DNA of 64,000 bases from Thoreauomyces humboldtii (GCA_027596035.1 JADGJA010000006.1:1-64000); one strand, 5' to 3'; numbered from the stretch's first letter, positions 24,163 through 38,819 are shown. Notes: a model not told the origin generated them from the sequence alone. Numbers and translations: made by a program.

Positions 24163-24889
24163 ATGACTGACTCCATGGATATCGACAAAGCTTCAACCGT
24201 CCAGGACAAAATAACCATGTCGCTTGACGATATCATCAAACACAAGCGTGAAGTTACACCCGCTCGAACAAGGAGTCCTAACGGGCCACAGCTTCACGAC
24301 GCCGCCAGGCGTTCTCTCAAAAGAGCACTTCCTGACTGCCGGGAGGAGTTGGACAGGAGGCCCGCTCGCCGAACCTTCCAGGCAAAGAATCCTTCTTCGG
24401 TCCGTTCCCAGAATCAGTTGCCTTTTTCTCACTGTTGCATTCCGTACCTCCTTGGCAGAAGTATCCCCCCTTCAGAAGCAGCAAAATGCCGGACCGATCT
24501 GGAAAAGGAGCCGGAATGACAATCTCCTTCATCAACAACAGGGCCAGAACTCCTCACCCAAACTTTGTCGGCCCTACAGGGTAATTACGTCTGAGCGTGG
24601 TGATATCTCATACTTTAAGCTGATTTTGAGCTGTTCCAGGACACGACAACCATTCACGCGCAGTCCCACGACGAACACGGGATTAGATATGAACTCTCCT
24701 CCGCTCGAACTTGATGGTGACTCAAGGACGCAGAAGAGCAGGAGAGAGTTTTCAGTCCGTTTCTCATCTTTGCGTCCCTCGCCTCGGTCATCGCCTGGCA
24801 ATCCAGCGCCGAGAGAAGGAGCACGCTGGCCTCTCCAGCAGTCACAGATCCGACAGAGGAAGTGGGAGGATGAGCGGTCCAGATGGTAA
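24163..24889 (+). CDS. Putative mRNA-export adaptor with UAP56-binding motif
   Basis: The protein begins MTDSMDIDKASTVQDKITM and continues SLDDIIKHKRE. This matches the UAP56-binding motif (UBM) of ALYREF/Yra1 and UIF/FYTTD1 (KxxMSLDDIIK). These proteins recruit the helicase UAP56/Sub2 to mRNA for nuclear export. The rest is basic and disordered, with Arg/Ser/Pro stretches. Likely exons are 24163 to about 24380, about 24462-24580 (YPPFRSSKMPDRSGKGAG...PNFVGPTG, donor GTAATT) and about 24641-24889 (stop TAA). There is no RRM, so UIF-like is closer than Yra1-like. The first junction is unsettled, and the identification rests on one short motif plus overall basic composition. Confidence 0.45.
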
Positions 24890-25166
24890 TTGAATGCACA
24901 CCGACCAAAGTCAAACGATAGGGTAGCAGGTACAGCAGCGTCTTGTATATGAGTCCGTGTAAATGCACCAGTATGTTCCCTTGAGGTCTCGCTTCTCTGT
25001 CTGGGTCCCAGCGGCTGTGAGTCATTTGGTATGCTGACGTAAGGGCGCTCGTCCGTCCGTCCGCACGCGTGGGTCGACACCGTACCTTCCCAAAGTCGAG
25101 AACCCTCATCCGCGATCGTTCTGAGTACTTCGAGCATACGGTTTGCCACACGCCCCGGCGTTACAG

Positions 25167-28100
25167 ATGCGCGATAAGCAGACCTTACATCAACCCTTGC
25201 GCTGGACACCTCCAGCTGACACTAAATCTGGAACTCAACTTGAACAGCCATCATCAGCACACCAAAATGGCATGCCACTTGTGAAGACGGGGAGACCCCC
25301 TGCTGGGCCTCTTAACTCTGGCATGCTCAGCGAGTTTGTTGTCCAGCCAGAAAACTTTGAAGACACCACCGAACAGCAGGCTCCTCCACCCATTGTGGAA
25401 AGCGGCATCGATCGCAGGGGGTTACCCAACACTAGGACATATCGCCGTCCACTTCGTAATTCTGACAAGACCAGTTTGGCGGAACCACCTTCAGGAGATG
25501 TTGTCTTGACGCCTTTTGCCGGAATAACGACCGGGCTGCCTGCCCCGCCGCCCGTGACCTTTGGAGCCGATGCATCGGCTCCGAGCACTGCAGGGCCCGC
25601 CGAAATCAGGAAAGATTTCGGACCTTCAGACTATGCAAAAGCACTTGAGCCAAAGGTCATGCTACCTTTCCACTCTCATCCTGGTCAAACCCCTCGCAAG
25701 ATCGAGATCGAGCGGAAAAAACGTCTTTTCTGTAAACAGGATATTGCAGAGCTCATCTACAAAGCCGTGGACCAAGTCAAGCAGGAGCTTGCGCCCGCCA
25801 AACTTCCTTCCACTCCGGGAGGTCTCGTCGGCGAGCATACCGTCAATTCCTCGTCGGTCGATGCATCTGGAGCCGCATTAGGAGCCGTACCTGGAACCAC
25901 GAGTGACGAGGCAGAAGCAGTACCGTCCGGAACGCTCAGCGACTTTTTGCCTCTCGAATATTTCGACAATTCAGAGTTCGAACCTCGCGACAGCTCCGAG
26001 TGGCTAGACATGGAAACATATGGTGCTAACGACGAGTTCACCGTATTGACTAAGCTCCGAAAGCAGCAGCGACATAGGAAGAATACGCCGCGCGTTTCTT
26101 CGTCCCGTAATGCTGTCGAGGATCCAGTTCAGCTCGCTACCATCCCCGTACCAGCGCTGGCGTTCAATGGGGACAATTGGCGAGACTGCCTTGTCACAGC
26201 TTACAACTCAAAAACCAGTATGTGGAAGATCAAATGGCGAAACGTCAGCGGATGGTCATACGCCAACACATACGACCTCGGAGAAAAGGACGGGTCGGGT
26301 GACGATGAAGATGATGAAGCCGTTGAGAAAGCGGCCTCCAGCGTAAAGGCGGATACATGGGTACATCGGTGGGTGGCTCGCGCGACTCAACACTTGTGTG
26401 CGACCCTGAAGCTTACTTTCAGCGCTGCAGGATCAACCTCCTCTTCCTAGCGGAAGATCCCTTCCTGTTTGCCCGACGAGTTGCAGCTGCATATCGATTA
26501 CGAGAACGTGCTGCTCGGGCGCTGGTGGGTTACATTAGTATCATGTGTTTTCTGTGCCCGACGACTTATGATTATACACTTTTGCAGAAATACAACTTCT
26601 ACATCGACTGCATGCCCACCGAACAGGCGCTCCAGATTTCCACTCAGCAATTGACTCGCGTCCTTACAATGTCTGCGTCCAAAAGGATGACGGACAAGAA
26701 GGGAGGTGGGGAGGCGATCTCTGCCGACAGCATTTTAAACGAAATCAAAGGCGACTTTTCTCGTGCTATGAACAAGCAACTCTTCGATCAGCAGGTAATA
26801 ATCGCCCTAAAAGGTGGGAGTTCGTACGATGGGAAGCTCACCACACTTATAGGTCTCGGGAGCGAATGCACAGGGTCTTTATGCATCCCTTATGCTTCCT
26901 GAACCCGAAGTACCCATCAAGCCTTCAGAGTATGCCGCAATCTTATCTTCATGCGACCATTCCTATACTAATATACTTTTCAGATATGATCCTTCAGATA
27001 TCCCGTCTTACGATTATGCAAAACAGCAGCGAGGGTTCAGCTTTTCCACCTTTTTGAGCAGCTTGGAGGTCGTCCGCACGCTGTCCAAAATCCGTGTCGA
27101 GTGCGACAAACTGTGCAGCGCTAGCTTGTTCATTACCAACATCACGAAAACAATGCGCCTGGACGAATTCGAGCAGTCGCAGGTTCAAAATTTGCTGACG
27201 ATGAAGACCACCTTGCGCGACAAGTAAGTAATACCCATGTGTAAGTCAGCGTTCCTCCTTTCACTGACCTATATCTGGCATCTTTCAGTTGGATCGCAGC
27301 CAACAAGACTTCCTTGAAGAATGGTTTCAAAGACGTTGGCAAGGGATGGTACAACATGAAGGAAACCAACCTTGAGGTGTACAACATCAGCAAACTTCGA
27401 CGGCTTATGATTACCGTCAAGTTTATCATGCAGGACTCACTTCGGTCACTCGTAATTAACTCGCTCAGCGATTACATTAAGCTCATCAGCTCTGTTGGGA
27501 ACCAGAAAGTCACGATTGCTGGAACGAATGACATCAGAATTGCAGAAGGCAGGGGCAGCAGGCAGGCCGGAGTGGAGGCTGGACCTCGTCGACCGCTGTT
27601 TGCCGTCGATCTTCTGTTCCGTAACGGAACCCTGCACTACAGTCTGGACTTTGCCCACTTCGAAAGCGTGCTACTGTCTATTTTCGACAAGGCGCTAACG
27701 ACTGTGGAGGGGCTGCCAGAGCTCGAACCACTTGTCCTCGACCAGATGTTTTGGGCTGCGCGTCCCACGCTGCAGATTCCGCACGCTCGTGATCCTGCCA
27801 TCAGCCGTTTGCGTCAACGACTTCTGCAGGGCTTGCGAAACGGGCTGGCCCCGCTTGAAGCGTATAGCGCTCAGTATACGCGCCATCTCAAGCTTTTGAC
27901 ACTCGACATCGCACAGTATGCGCAGGACTACGAAGCGGAAGAACACACCATTGAGGAAATGGAAAAAGATATTGCAAAACATGCGCAAGAGTGGGAGATT
28001 TTGGACAAGGAGGTTCCTAACCACATTTCCCTTGGCCTATTCTGGGTCAACTGCGAGAGCATCCGAGCGGCCATGAAGAAGGACCTGAGCAAAGTCATTC

Positions 28101-31100
28101 TGGACATCCTCACGAGGCGGGCCTCGCGACTGGCCCAGAGCATCGCGCAAACTTTTAGCACAATCCAGAGTCGGCTGAAGGAGCGACCCGTTAAGATCGA
28201 GGAGCTCACCGAGCTCCGTGAGTTTCTCCGATCCATTCCAGAGACTGTTCGCACTCAACATTCTCGGATCGCCGAGATGCTGCAGTACTATGACGTTCTT
28301 GAAAAGCACCGCTACGAGCTGTCAAACGAAGACTTTAAAGCTCGCTGGCAGGCGTACATCTGGCCGATGAGGATCGACGACTTGGTCAAGCAAACCGAGA
28401 CGGCTCTCGAGAATGATGAGCAAAGCTTCCTACGTAACCTCGCAGCTGATCAGGAGATCTTCAAGGAGCGGGTACACACTCTCGGTACCATCATCGTTGA
28501 CTTCAGCAAGCACTCGGACATCAACCGTGTGGTCGACATCGCCGCAGAGGTGCATAAAACGTCGCAGGAGCTCAAGGAGTGCCAGAACCTTGTCGCACTC
28601 TTTAACAGCCGGGAACGACTTTTCAACCTTGAGGTTACTCACTACGACGAGGTTGGGCAGCTGTCAAAGGACTTTGAGCCTTACAAGAATCTCTGGCTGA
28701 CCGCAGCCGACTGGAGCAAGTGGCGCAACCAATGGCTAAGCGGCAGCTTCTTGGAACTCAACGCAGAGGATGTTGAGAAGAACCTGATGAACGCCTGGCG
28801 TACTATGTTCAAAAGCGTCAAAACGTTCAAGAGCCAGCCGGGATGTCTGGCTGTTGCCATGCAAATCAAGGACGAAATGGATGAATTCAAGCCTAATCTT
28901 CCTCTCATCCAAGCTCTTCGTAACCCAGGAATGCGCGACAGACATTGGGAGCGACTCAGCGAGGAGCTGGCTATCAAAATCCGTCCAGACGCTGCGCTGA
29001 CGCTCACTGACATCTTGAAGATGAACTTGCTTGAGCGCATTGAGAGCATCTCCAAAGTTTGCGACACGGCTGGCAAAGAATACTCTATCGAGGCGGCGCT
29101 TGACAAGATGGATGCTGAGTGGAAGTCCATCATGCTTGACATCATCCCGTATAAGGATAGCGGCACCGCAATCATGAAAATCTCAGACGAAGTCATCCGT
29201 CTTTTGGACGATCACATTGTTATGACGCAAAGTATGAGCTTCAGTCCTTACAAGAAGCCATTCGCGGAACGTATTGCTTTGTGGGAAGGCAAGCTCCGGA
29301 CCGTTCAAGAAGTCGTCGAGGCCTGGATGGCTTGCCAGCGGTCCTGGCTTTACCTCGAGCCCATCTTTAGCAGTGACGACATTGTCACCCAGCTCCCCGC
29401 AGAAAGCAAACGTTTTACCACTATGGATCGAACGTGGCGTCGGATTCTTTCGCAAGCCAAACAGAAACCGGGAGTTATTGAATTCTGTAGTGACTTCAAA
29501 CTTCTCGATTCCTTCCGAGAGTGCAACAAGCTTCTCGAGCTGGTCTCCAAAGGACTGTCTGCCTATCTCGAAAGTAAGCGGATCTCCTTTCCCCGATTTT
29601 TTTTCCTCAGCGACGATGAGTTGCTTCAGATCCTCTCGCAAACTAAGGACCCAACCGCCGTCCAGCCTCATCTGCGAAAGTGTTTCGAGAACGTCGCCAG
29701 CCTCGAGTTCCAATCCGACAACCTCATCACGGCCATGTATTCCGCGGAAGGTGAAAAGATCCAAGTGGCCGAACCTTTCTACCCCCGCGGGCCGGTGGAG
29801 CAGTGGCTTCTTCACGTCGAGGACCAGATGCGCAAGAGTGTGAAGAAAGTCATCATTGACGGTCTTTCCACCTACCATCTCAAACCCCGAACGTCGTGGG
29901 TCCTCGATTGGCCCGGTCAGGCTGTTATCGCTTGCTCTCAGACCTACTGGACCAAGGAAGTTACAGAGGCGCTCAAGAACGGCCCAGCGGGTGTCAAAGC
30001 TCTGCACGCCCGATTGCTCTCTCAGCTAGACGGATTGGTTGGACTCGTCCGAGGCGACTTGCCCTTCCTCAACCGTCTCGTTCTCGGAGATCTCATCGTC
30101 ATTGACGTTCACAGTCGAGATGTTGTCCGGAAGCTGGTGGAAGCCGGAGTTACAAGCGAGAACGACTTCGACTGGATCAGCCAACTGAGATATTATTGGG
30201 AGGAGGACGATCTCAGAGTAAAGATCGTTAACGCCAACTTCAAGTAAGACTAGCAGGTTAATATGGCGTGATGGGCTACTACTTACATTCTGGCGTTCTC
30301 CCAGATACGGTTACGAATACCTCGGAAATACCGGTCGCCTTGTGATCACTCCTCTTACGGATAGGTGTTACCTCACGCTTTCTGGAGCCATGCACCTGGG
30401 TATGGGAGGTGCGCCGGCAGGCCCCGCCGGGACAGGGAAGACTGAGACTGTCAAGGATCTTGCGAAGGCGTTGGCCAAGCAATGTGTTGTGTTCAACTGC
30501 TCTGACCAGCTCGACTATCTGGCCATGGCCAAGTTCTTCAAGGGTCTCGCAGCCAGTGGAGCTTGGGCCTGTTTCGACGAGTTCAACCGTATCGATATCG
30601 AAGTGCTCAGTGTCGTCGCACAGCAAATCCTGACAATACAGAAAGCAGCAGCACTTGGAGCGAAGCGCTTCCTTTTCGAAGGCGTTGACCTACCTCTGGA
30701 TCCTACAAACGCCATCTTCATTACCATGAACCCCGGTTATGCTGGTCGTACCGAGCTTCCAGACAACTTGAAGGCCTTGTTCCGACCGGTCGCGATGATG
30801 ATTCCCAATTATGCGATGATTGGAGAGATCTCGCTGTTCTCCTTTGGATTCAGTAATGCTCAAGTCTTAGCAGAGAAGATGGTGGCAACTTTCAAGCTCA
30901 GTTCCGAGCAATTGTCGTCGCAGGATCACTACGACTTCGGAATGAGAGCTGTCAAGTCGGTCATATCGGCAGCCGGCAACCTTAAGCGCACCGATCCAAA
31001 CGGACCGGAAGACATTATTATGCTCCGGGCTCTGGTGGACTGTAACTTGCCAAAGTTCTTGGCGGATGATGTGCCTCTCTTCAACGGCATCATCAGCGAT

Positions 31101-34100
31101 CTGTTCCCTGGAGCAGAACTGCCGAAAATTGATTATGGAGACCTTTTGGAGTCCCTGCAGACAACTTGTAAGAAGATGGGTTTGCAGCCGGAGGAAACAT
31201 TCATCAACAAGTGTATCCAGCTTTACGAGACCACCATTGTTCGACACGGTCTGATGCTGGTTGGACCCCCAGGCGGAGGCAAGACTTGCTGCTCGAGGGT
31301 TCTGGCTCGAAGCTTGAGTGTGCTTCAAGGCATAACGGCACCCAACAACACCGTCTTCCAAAAGGTGCGCGTCCACGTGCTAAATCCCAAATCCATCACC
31401 ATGGGCCAGCTTTACGGCGAGTTCGACCAACAGACTCATGAATGGTCAGATGGCATCTTATCCGCGCTGATGCGCGAAGGCTGCGAAGATACCACTCCCG
31501 ACAAGAAGTGGTACATCTTTGATGGTCCTGTCGATGCAGTGTGGGTCGAGACCATGAACACCCTTCTGGATGACAACAAGAAGCTCTGTCTAACCAGCGG
31601 AGAGATTATCAAGATGTCGTCGACGCAAACTATGATGTTCGAGGTTCAGGATCTGGCCTACGCGTCTCCTGCCACGGTTTCGCGATGCGGGATGATCTAC
31701 ATGGAACCGGAAGCTCTGGGCATCACACCTCTCGTCAAAAGCTGGCTTTTGAAGGAGGAGCAGACTCTCCCGCCAAGCTTGACAAACGTCTTCAGAACAT
31801 CGATTCAGCCACTATTTGACTTTTGGTTGGACGAAGGTCTCACGTTCATGCGCAAGAACTTGAAAGAAGGCGTCCCATCCACAAGCGGGCATCTGGCAAT
31901 GAACTTGATGAAGATACTGCACTGCATTATGGCTCCGTTCTGGCAAGTGGATGCGGAGGTGGCTGCAAATGCCACTCCCCAGGTAAGCTGCTTTGGCAGA
32001 CCATAGGGCTGGTGCAGAGTCTGAACTTTCTCCTCCTAGACTACAGAGACGGCTGAAAAGTTTGCGCAAAGTATCGAGCCTTTCTTCCTGTTCGCTTTTA
32101 TCTGGTCAGTGGGCGCGACAACCGATAGGGATGGTCGCCAAAAGTTCGATACATGGACGCGGGCTCGCCTGCAGGAACGGCAGCTTGCACTTCCGCTCCC
32201 GGAAAACGGACTTGTGTACGACTATGTCTTCGATCTGGACCGCGGGGGCTGGCTTGGGTGGATGACTTTTGCGCCAGAGTTCCAGATCAACCCCAAAACA
32301 AACCCAAGCGAGACAATTGTCCCTACGATGGACACTGTGCGAAACTCGTATCTTTTGCAACTGCTTTTGCCGCATGGCTGCCATGTCCTAAGTACTGGAC
32401 CCACTGGAACAGGAAAGACTGTTACCATTCAGGACAAGCTAATGAGAGGAATGGATTCATCGGTGATGCCTCTAATTTTCAACTTCTCGGCACGAACCGG
32501 TGCAAACCAAACACAGGACCTCATTGACAGCAAGATGGAGAAGCGCCGTAAAGGAGTTTTCGGTCCACCGGTCGGAAAGAAATTCGTCGTTTTCGTCGAT
32601 GACCTGAACATGCCCGCTCTTGACATATGCGGCGCTCAACCTGCTGTAGAGTTGCTCCGTCAGTGGATGGACTGCGGAGGTTGGTACGATCGGAAGAACG
32701 TCGGAAAGTTCATGGAGATTGTGGATGTCACTTTCGTCTGCGCTATGGGACCACCCGGCGGCGGAAGAAACCCGGTGACTCAGCGGTTTACCAGGCATTT
32801 CAACCTTTTCAGCTTTGTTGAGATGGACAACCCATCCCTTCAGAGGATTTTCAGCACCATCTTGGGAGCGTTCCTGTCCAAATTTCAACCGGACATTCAG
32901 AAGCAGACTGACCCCATCGTGGAAGCCTCCATCAACATCTACAATACCATCCGAACGGAACTCTTGCCCACTCCAGCGAAGTCTCATTACACTTTCAACC
33001 TTCGAGATCTCGCAAAGGTCGTTTTGGGAGTGCTGAGTGCAGATGTAAAGTCTGTGAACACGTCCGCCGACATTGTGCGGTTGTGGGCCCACGAGTGTAT
33101 GCGAGTGTTCCAGGATCGACTTGTCGACACGACGGATAAGACGTGGTTCTCCGAGCTTATGAAGACCCAGATGTCGAAGGACATTGGCATGAATTACTCA
33201 GACGTTGTTGTAGCGGAGCCTCTTCTCTACGGCGACTACATGGTCCCAGGAGCCGATCCGAAGGTTTACACGGAAATCAAGGACATGAAACGACTGGTCA
33301 AGCTGTCCGAAGAGTACCTTGACGATTACAACAGTACGACAACAAACCCAATGCGTCTCGTAATGTTCCTCGATGCCATTGCACACGTAAGCCGAATATG
33401 CCGTATCATCCGACAACCTGGAGGCCATGCTTTACTTCTTGGAGTCGGCGGCAGTGGGCGACAGAGCCTTAGTAGACTCGCGACCTTCATGGAAGAGTAC
33501 GATATCTTCCAAATTGAGATCACGAAGAGCTACGGTCAAACGGAGTGGAAGGAAGATTTAAAAAAGATTCTGTTTGCATCTGGGTTAGATGCCAGACCTA
33601 CGGTCTTCCTGTACACAGATACTCAGATTATTTCTGAGTCTTGTTTAGAAGACGTGAACAACCTCCTGAACGGGGGAGATGTGCCCAATATTTACACGGA
33701 TGAGGAAACTGATCGCATCCTGAACACTATGCGTCCAATAGCCAACGACATGGCTATCTCCTCGACCAGAGAGAACCTCTTTGCTCTTTACATAACTAGA
33801 GTAAAGTCCAACCTTCACCTCATCATTTGTATGAGTCCTATTGGAGATGCTTTCCGAACTCGGCTCCGCATGTTTCCCAGCTTAGTCAACTGCTGCACAA
33901 TCGACTGGTTCTCGACTTGGCCGGAGGAAGCGCTGCGGAGTGTTGCCGCAAACTCTGTTTCCGAGATCAATGACCTTGGTTCGGAACAGGTCATCGACGG
34001 AATCGTGAACCTTTGCGTCGTCATGCACGAATCTGTGCGGGAACGATGTATCCACTATAAGGCCGAGCTCAACAGAAACAACTACGTCACTCCAAAATCG

Positions 34101-37100
34101 TATCTCGAATTGCTTGGATTGTACCGCGGCTTGCTGGACAAGAAGCGGAACGAGCTGCTTGCTTTACGAAAACGCACAGCTACAGGTCTCGAGAAACTTC
34201 TGAACGCCACGAAGGAAGTTGAGATCTTACAAGAGGAGCTTGAGGCAATGCAGCCAATGCTTTTGCAAACTAGTCAGGAAACGGAATACACGATGAAGAA
34301 AATCGCAGTAGACAAGGTCCACGCCGAGGAGATCAGAGCGAACGTCGCGGTAGAAGAAGCTGCCTCGAACAAGAAGGCCGAGGAAACTAAGGCGATCGCG
34401 GATGACGCAAAGCGGGACCTTGACGAAGCTCTGCCAGCGCTGGACGCTGCACTAGAGTCTCTAAACTCGCTGTCCAAGAACGACGTGATCGAAGTGCGAT
34501 CTATGCAGCGTCCCCCGGAAGGTGTTAAGCTTGTGATCGAAGCAGTATGCATCATGAAAGCAATCAAGCCCAAAAAGGTGGATGGCGACAAGCCCGGAAA
34601 AAAGGTTGACGACTACTGGGAACCAGGAAAGCAGTTACTTGCTGAACCCCAGAAGTTCCTGGATGGGCTCATCAACTTCGACAAGGACAATATCTCCGAG
34701 GCGACCATTACCAAAATCAAGCCGTACATCGACTCGCCCGATTTCCAGGTACGTTTTGAGAGAAATTTGTATCGAACCGTAAATTTTAAGCTAATTGTAT
34801 CTGCTATCACAGGTCAGCGTCATTTCTCGTGTGTCCAAAGCCGCAACATCCATGTGCGGGTGGGTGCGAGCTATGGAGAAATACTACTACGTATCGAGGT
34901 CTGTTGAGCCAAAGCGAGCCCGCCTGAAGGAAGCGCAAGACTCGCTTGATGCGACATTGAAGGCTCTCGCTGAACTCAAGAAGAAAATGCGGGAGTCCGA
35001 GATCAACATCAAGGAGATGGAGAAGCGCTTCAGCGAGTCGGTAGCCAAAAAGGAAGAGCTATCGCGGAAAGTGGAAGAGTGTAACATCAAGCTCTCTCGT
35101 GCCGGAAAACTCATCTCAGGTCTGGGCGGCGAAAAGCAGCGATGGGCGCTCACCGTCGAGCAGCTCGACACCAAAATCACCAATGTCATTGGGGACATCT
35201 TGCTGGCTTCTGGAGCCATCGCTTATCTCGGACCATTTACAGCCGAGTACCGCTCCTGGTTCATTACAGAATGGACCGGTGCCTTGCTCCGATTCAAAAT
35301 CCCGCACTCTGAGAGCATCTCGCTTTACGATTCTCTTGGAGACCATGTCAAGCTTCGCGAGTGGGAACTAAGTGGTCTGCCGAAGGACTCGCTCAGTCGA
35401 GACAACGCCATCATTGTCCAAAACTCCCGGAGATGGCCACTTTTGATTGACCCCCAGGGGCAGGCTAACAAGTGGATCCGAAACATGGAGAAGGACAATA
35501 CGCTGGATATTGTAAAGCTCACCGACAAAGACTTTTTGCGGACTCTTGAGAATGCCATCCGGTTCGGAAAACCCGTCCTTTTAGAGAACGTGCAAGAGAA
35601 ATTGGATCCTGCTCTGGAACCCATCTTGCTGAAGCAAACTTTTAAACAAGGAGGCAGCACCGTGATTAAAATCGGAGACAGTATTCTGCCTTATCATGAC
35701 GACTTCCGCTTCTACATCACGACCAACCTACCGAACCCACACTACTCGCCGGAGATCAGTGCGACCGTCACCCTTCTCAACTTTACTCTGGCAGCCAGTG
35801 GATTGGAAGATCAATTACTTGCAATTGTCGTTGCAAACGAGCGACCCGATCTTGAGGAAGCCAAAAACCAGCTGACGATGAACAATGCGCAGATGAAGCG
35901 GGAGCTGAAGGACATCGAGGACAAGATCTTGTACCTGCTCTCTTCAGTACAAGGCAGTCCAGTAGACGATGAGCGGCTGATTGACACACTTGGGGCGTCG
36001 AAAGAAACTTCAGAAGAGATTCAGCGCAAGGTTGCAGCAGCGGAGCAAACTGAAAAGGAAATTGACACTACAAGAAACAAGTACGTGCCAGTAGCGGTGC
36101 GCACTCGAATCTTGTTCTTCTGCATCACCGAGCTTGCAAATACGGACCCGATGTACCAGTACTCGCTCAACTGGTTTATGAATCTCTTCGTCTCTGCCAT
36201 CACTCATTCGGAGAAGTCCGATGACATCGACGCTCGAATTATCAACATCAACGAGTATTTCACGTACTCGCTGTTCACGAATGTCTGTCGATCACTTTTC
36301 GAGCGTCATAAGCTTCTGTTCTCTTTCCTGCTAATCATGCGTATCCTGATGAACGATGATAAGATCGACGCAGATGAGTGGAAGTTCCTCCTCACTGGCG
36401 GGACCGGGAGCGACAAGCGAGCTCAGAACCCTGCGCCCGACTGGCTGTCCACCAACAGCTGGGCACAGATTTTGGCACTGGCTACATTACCAAATTTTAG
36501 CAGCTTTGAGCAGGATGCGGCTGAGAACGTCAATGACCTCAAAGTCATATTCGACAGTCCACACCCTCACAAGGAACCTCTCCCTGGACGATGGGAGAAC
36601 GCACTTAGCTCGTTCCAAAAGCTCCTTGTACTTCGTTGCATACGTCCCGATCGGATCACTTCCGGAGTCCAGGATTTCGTCTGCTCACAACTTGGGGAGC
36701 GCTTCATCGAGCCGCAGACGTCAGACCTCTCGGCGCTGTACAAAGAATCGACACCCATTTCCCCGCTCATCTTTGTTCTGTCCCCCGGAGCTGACCCCGC
36801 CAGTTCGCTCTTCAAATTCGCCGAAGAGATGCGTTTCAGTAAAAAGCTGAATTCGGTCTCTTTGGGTCAAGGTCAAGGTCCTCGCGCCGAAGCGCTCATC
36901 AAGGAAGGAATGGAACGTGGTCTTTGGATCCTTCTTCAAAACTGTCACTTGGCGCCCTCATGGATGCCTTCTCTTGATCGCATCATCGACGGCATGACCC
37001 CAGACAAGGTGCACAGGGATTGTCGGATCTGGTTGACGTCTATGCCCACGCCCAAATTCCCCGTCAGTATCCTGCAAAATGGTGTCAAGACCACTTTGGA

Positions 37101-38819
37101 ACCGCCGAACGGCATCAAAGCGAATCTGATGCGCACATATGCTACTTTCAACGAGGACTATCTGAACTCGTGCGCTAAGACGCGCGACTGGAAGAAACTT
37201 CTGTTCTCGATATCCTTCTTCCATGCGGTGGTACAAGAACGTCGGAAGTTTGGCTCGCTTGGCTTCAACATTCCTTACGAGTTCACCGAGTAAGTGACGT
37301 GTTGGCTGTCTCATCGCAAAGCTTTGACTAACTTCCTTGATTCCATTCAGTGGCGACATGAGAATCTGCATCAGGCAGTTGAACATGTTCTTGGAAGAAT
37401 ACAACGACGTTCCATTCAAGGTGCTCAAATACACCGTCGGAGAGATCAACTACGGTGGTCGTGTGACCGATGATTGGGATCGACGTTTGATCATGAGCAT
37501 CTTGGAAGACTACTGCAACCCAAACGTCCTCGACGATGGCTACAAATTCTCCTCCAGCGACACGTACGTTTCGATACCAGCCGATAACTACAACGCCTAT
37601 CGGAATTACATCCGAGGGCTACCGATCGAGGAAACCACCGAGATCTTCTCGATGCACGAGAACGCCAACATCACTTTCGCCCAGAAGGAGACGTTCACGC
37701 TGTTCGATTCCTTGCTTGCGCTGATGCCAAAGAGCTCGAAGAGCGCCGGTTCGAAGTCTAGGGAAGAGCAGCTGGCGGACACTGCACTGTCCATACAGGC
37801 TCGCGTCCCGAAACCATTCCCGATTGACATGGTCATGAAAAAGTACCCCATCGACTACAGGGAATCGTAAGTAGCATACTCGATAGAGGATAGAGGCAGA
37901 CGCCCATATCCCAGCTCCTTTGCTGACGCCGGTCGCCATTTACACAGGATGTCTACGGTTCTGATTCAGGAAGTCATTCGTTACAACCGTCTCTTGAGCA
38001 CCATCCACTCCACCCTGATCGAGCTCCTGAAAGCTCTGAAGGGATTGGTAGTCATGTCCGACGCTCTCGAAACCACTTGTAACAACATCTTCATCAACCA
38101 AGTCCCTCTGGTGTGGGCCGCGAAAGCATACCCCTCACTAAAGTCGCTCTCGTCCTGGGTGGTCGACTTGGTCACTCGCTGCGACTTTATTCAGAAATGG
38201 ATCGATGTTGGGATTCCAAGCATCTTCTGGATCAGTGGTTTCTTCTTCCCGCAGGCTTTTCTCACTGGAACGCTTCAGAACTACGCGAGGAAGTACACTG
38301 TCAGCATCGACACTTTGGGCCTGGACTTCAAGATCCTGGAGACGAGATGGGAAGACATGCTTCAAAAGCCAGCGGATGGTTGCTACATCCGGGGATTATA
38401 CCTCGAGGGCGCTCGATGGGACCCGACAAGAAGGTCGATGGTTGAGAGTCGACCCAAAGAACTATACACGGAAATGGCCGTTATCTGGGTACTTCCAAGT
38501 AAGTTTATTGAAGGAAAGTTCGCTGATGCGTTGTATAAGAGCTAATGCTCCGACACTTCCAGAACCAAATAGAAAGAAACCAGAATCTGGGATCTACGAG
38601 TGCCCAGTCTATAAAACGCTTACTCGAGCAGGTAAGGCCTTGTTGTATATGTCATTTCGGATTACAAAGAAACTAACAAATGCTTGTTTAGGAACCCTTT
38701 CCACCACCGGTCATTCTACCAACTACGTGCTGACGATAGAACTACCATCGGAACTTCCGCAAGCACACTGGATCAAACGGGGATGCGCGCTCGTAATGTC
38801 GCTTGGTTCCGGATGGTAA
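25167..38819 (+). CDS. DNAH1: Axonemal inner-arm dynein heavy chain, DNAH1 type
   Basis: A minus-end-directed motor of single-headed inner dynein arms. About 15 exons encode roughly 4,200 residues, full length for DNAH1 (about 4,265 in human). The N-terminal tail has the DNAH1-specific block [20 protein letters not shown] (about 25660) and [19 protein letters not shown] (about 25945). The linker covers 27300-30240. The AAA P-loops are AAA1 [10 protein letters not shown] (30420), AAA2 GPPGGGKT (31263), AAA3 [10 protein letters not shown] (32397) and AAA4 GVGGSGRQS (33441). In AAA4 Lys is Arg, as I recall for DNAH1. The stalk coiled coil spans about 34130-34470 and 34900-35190, either side of the microtubule-binding region. 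AAA5/6 and the C-terminal domain follow, ending [20 protein letters not shown]...HWIKRGCAL (stop 38817). The ending and the N-terminal block assign it to DNAH1 rather than DNAH3/7/12. An alternative start ATG lies at about 25272. Confidence 0.96.

Noticed and set aside
24574..25209. Long minus-strand open frame opposite the UBM-motif gene and DNAH1 start
   Set aside because: Antisense shadow of the plus-strand exons; no motifs.
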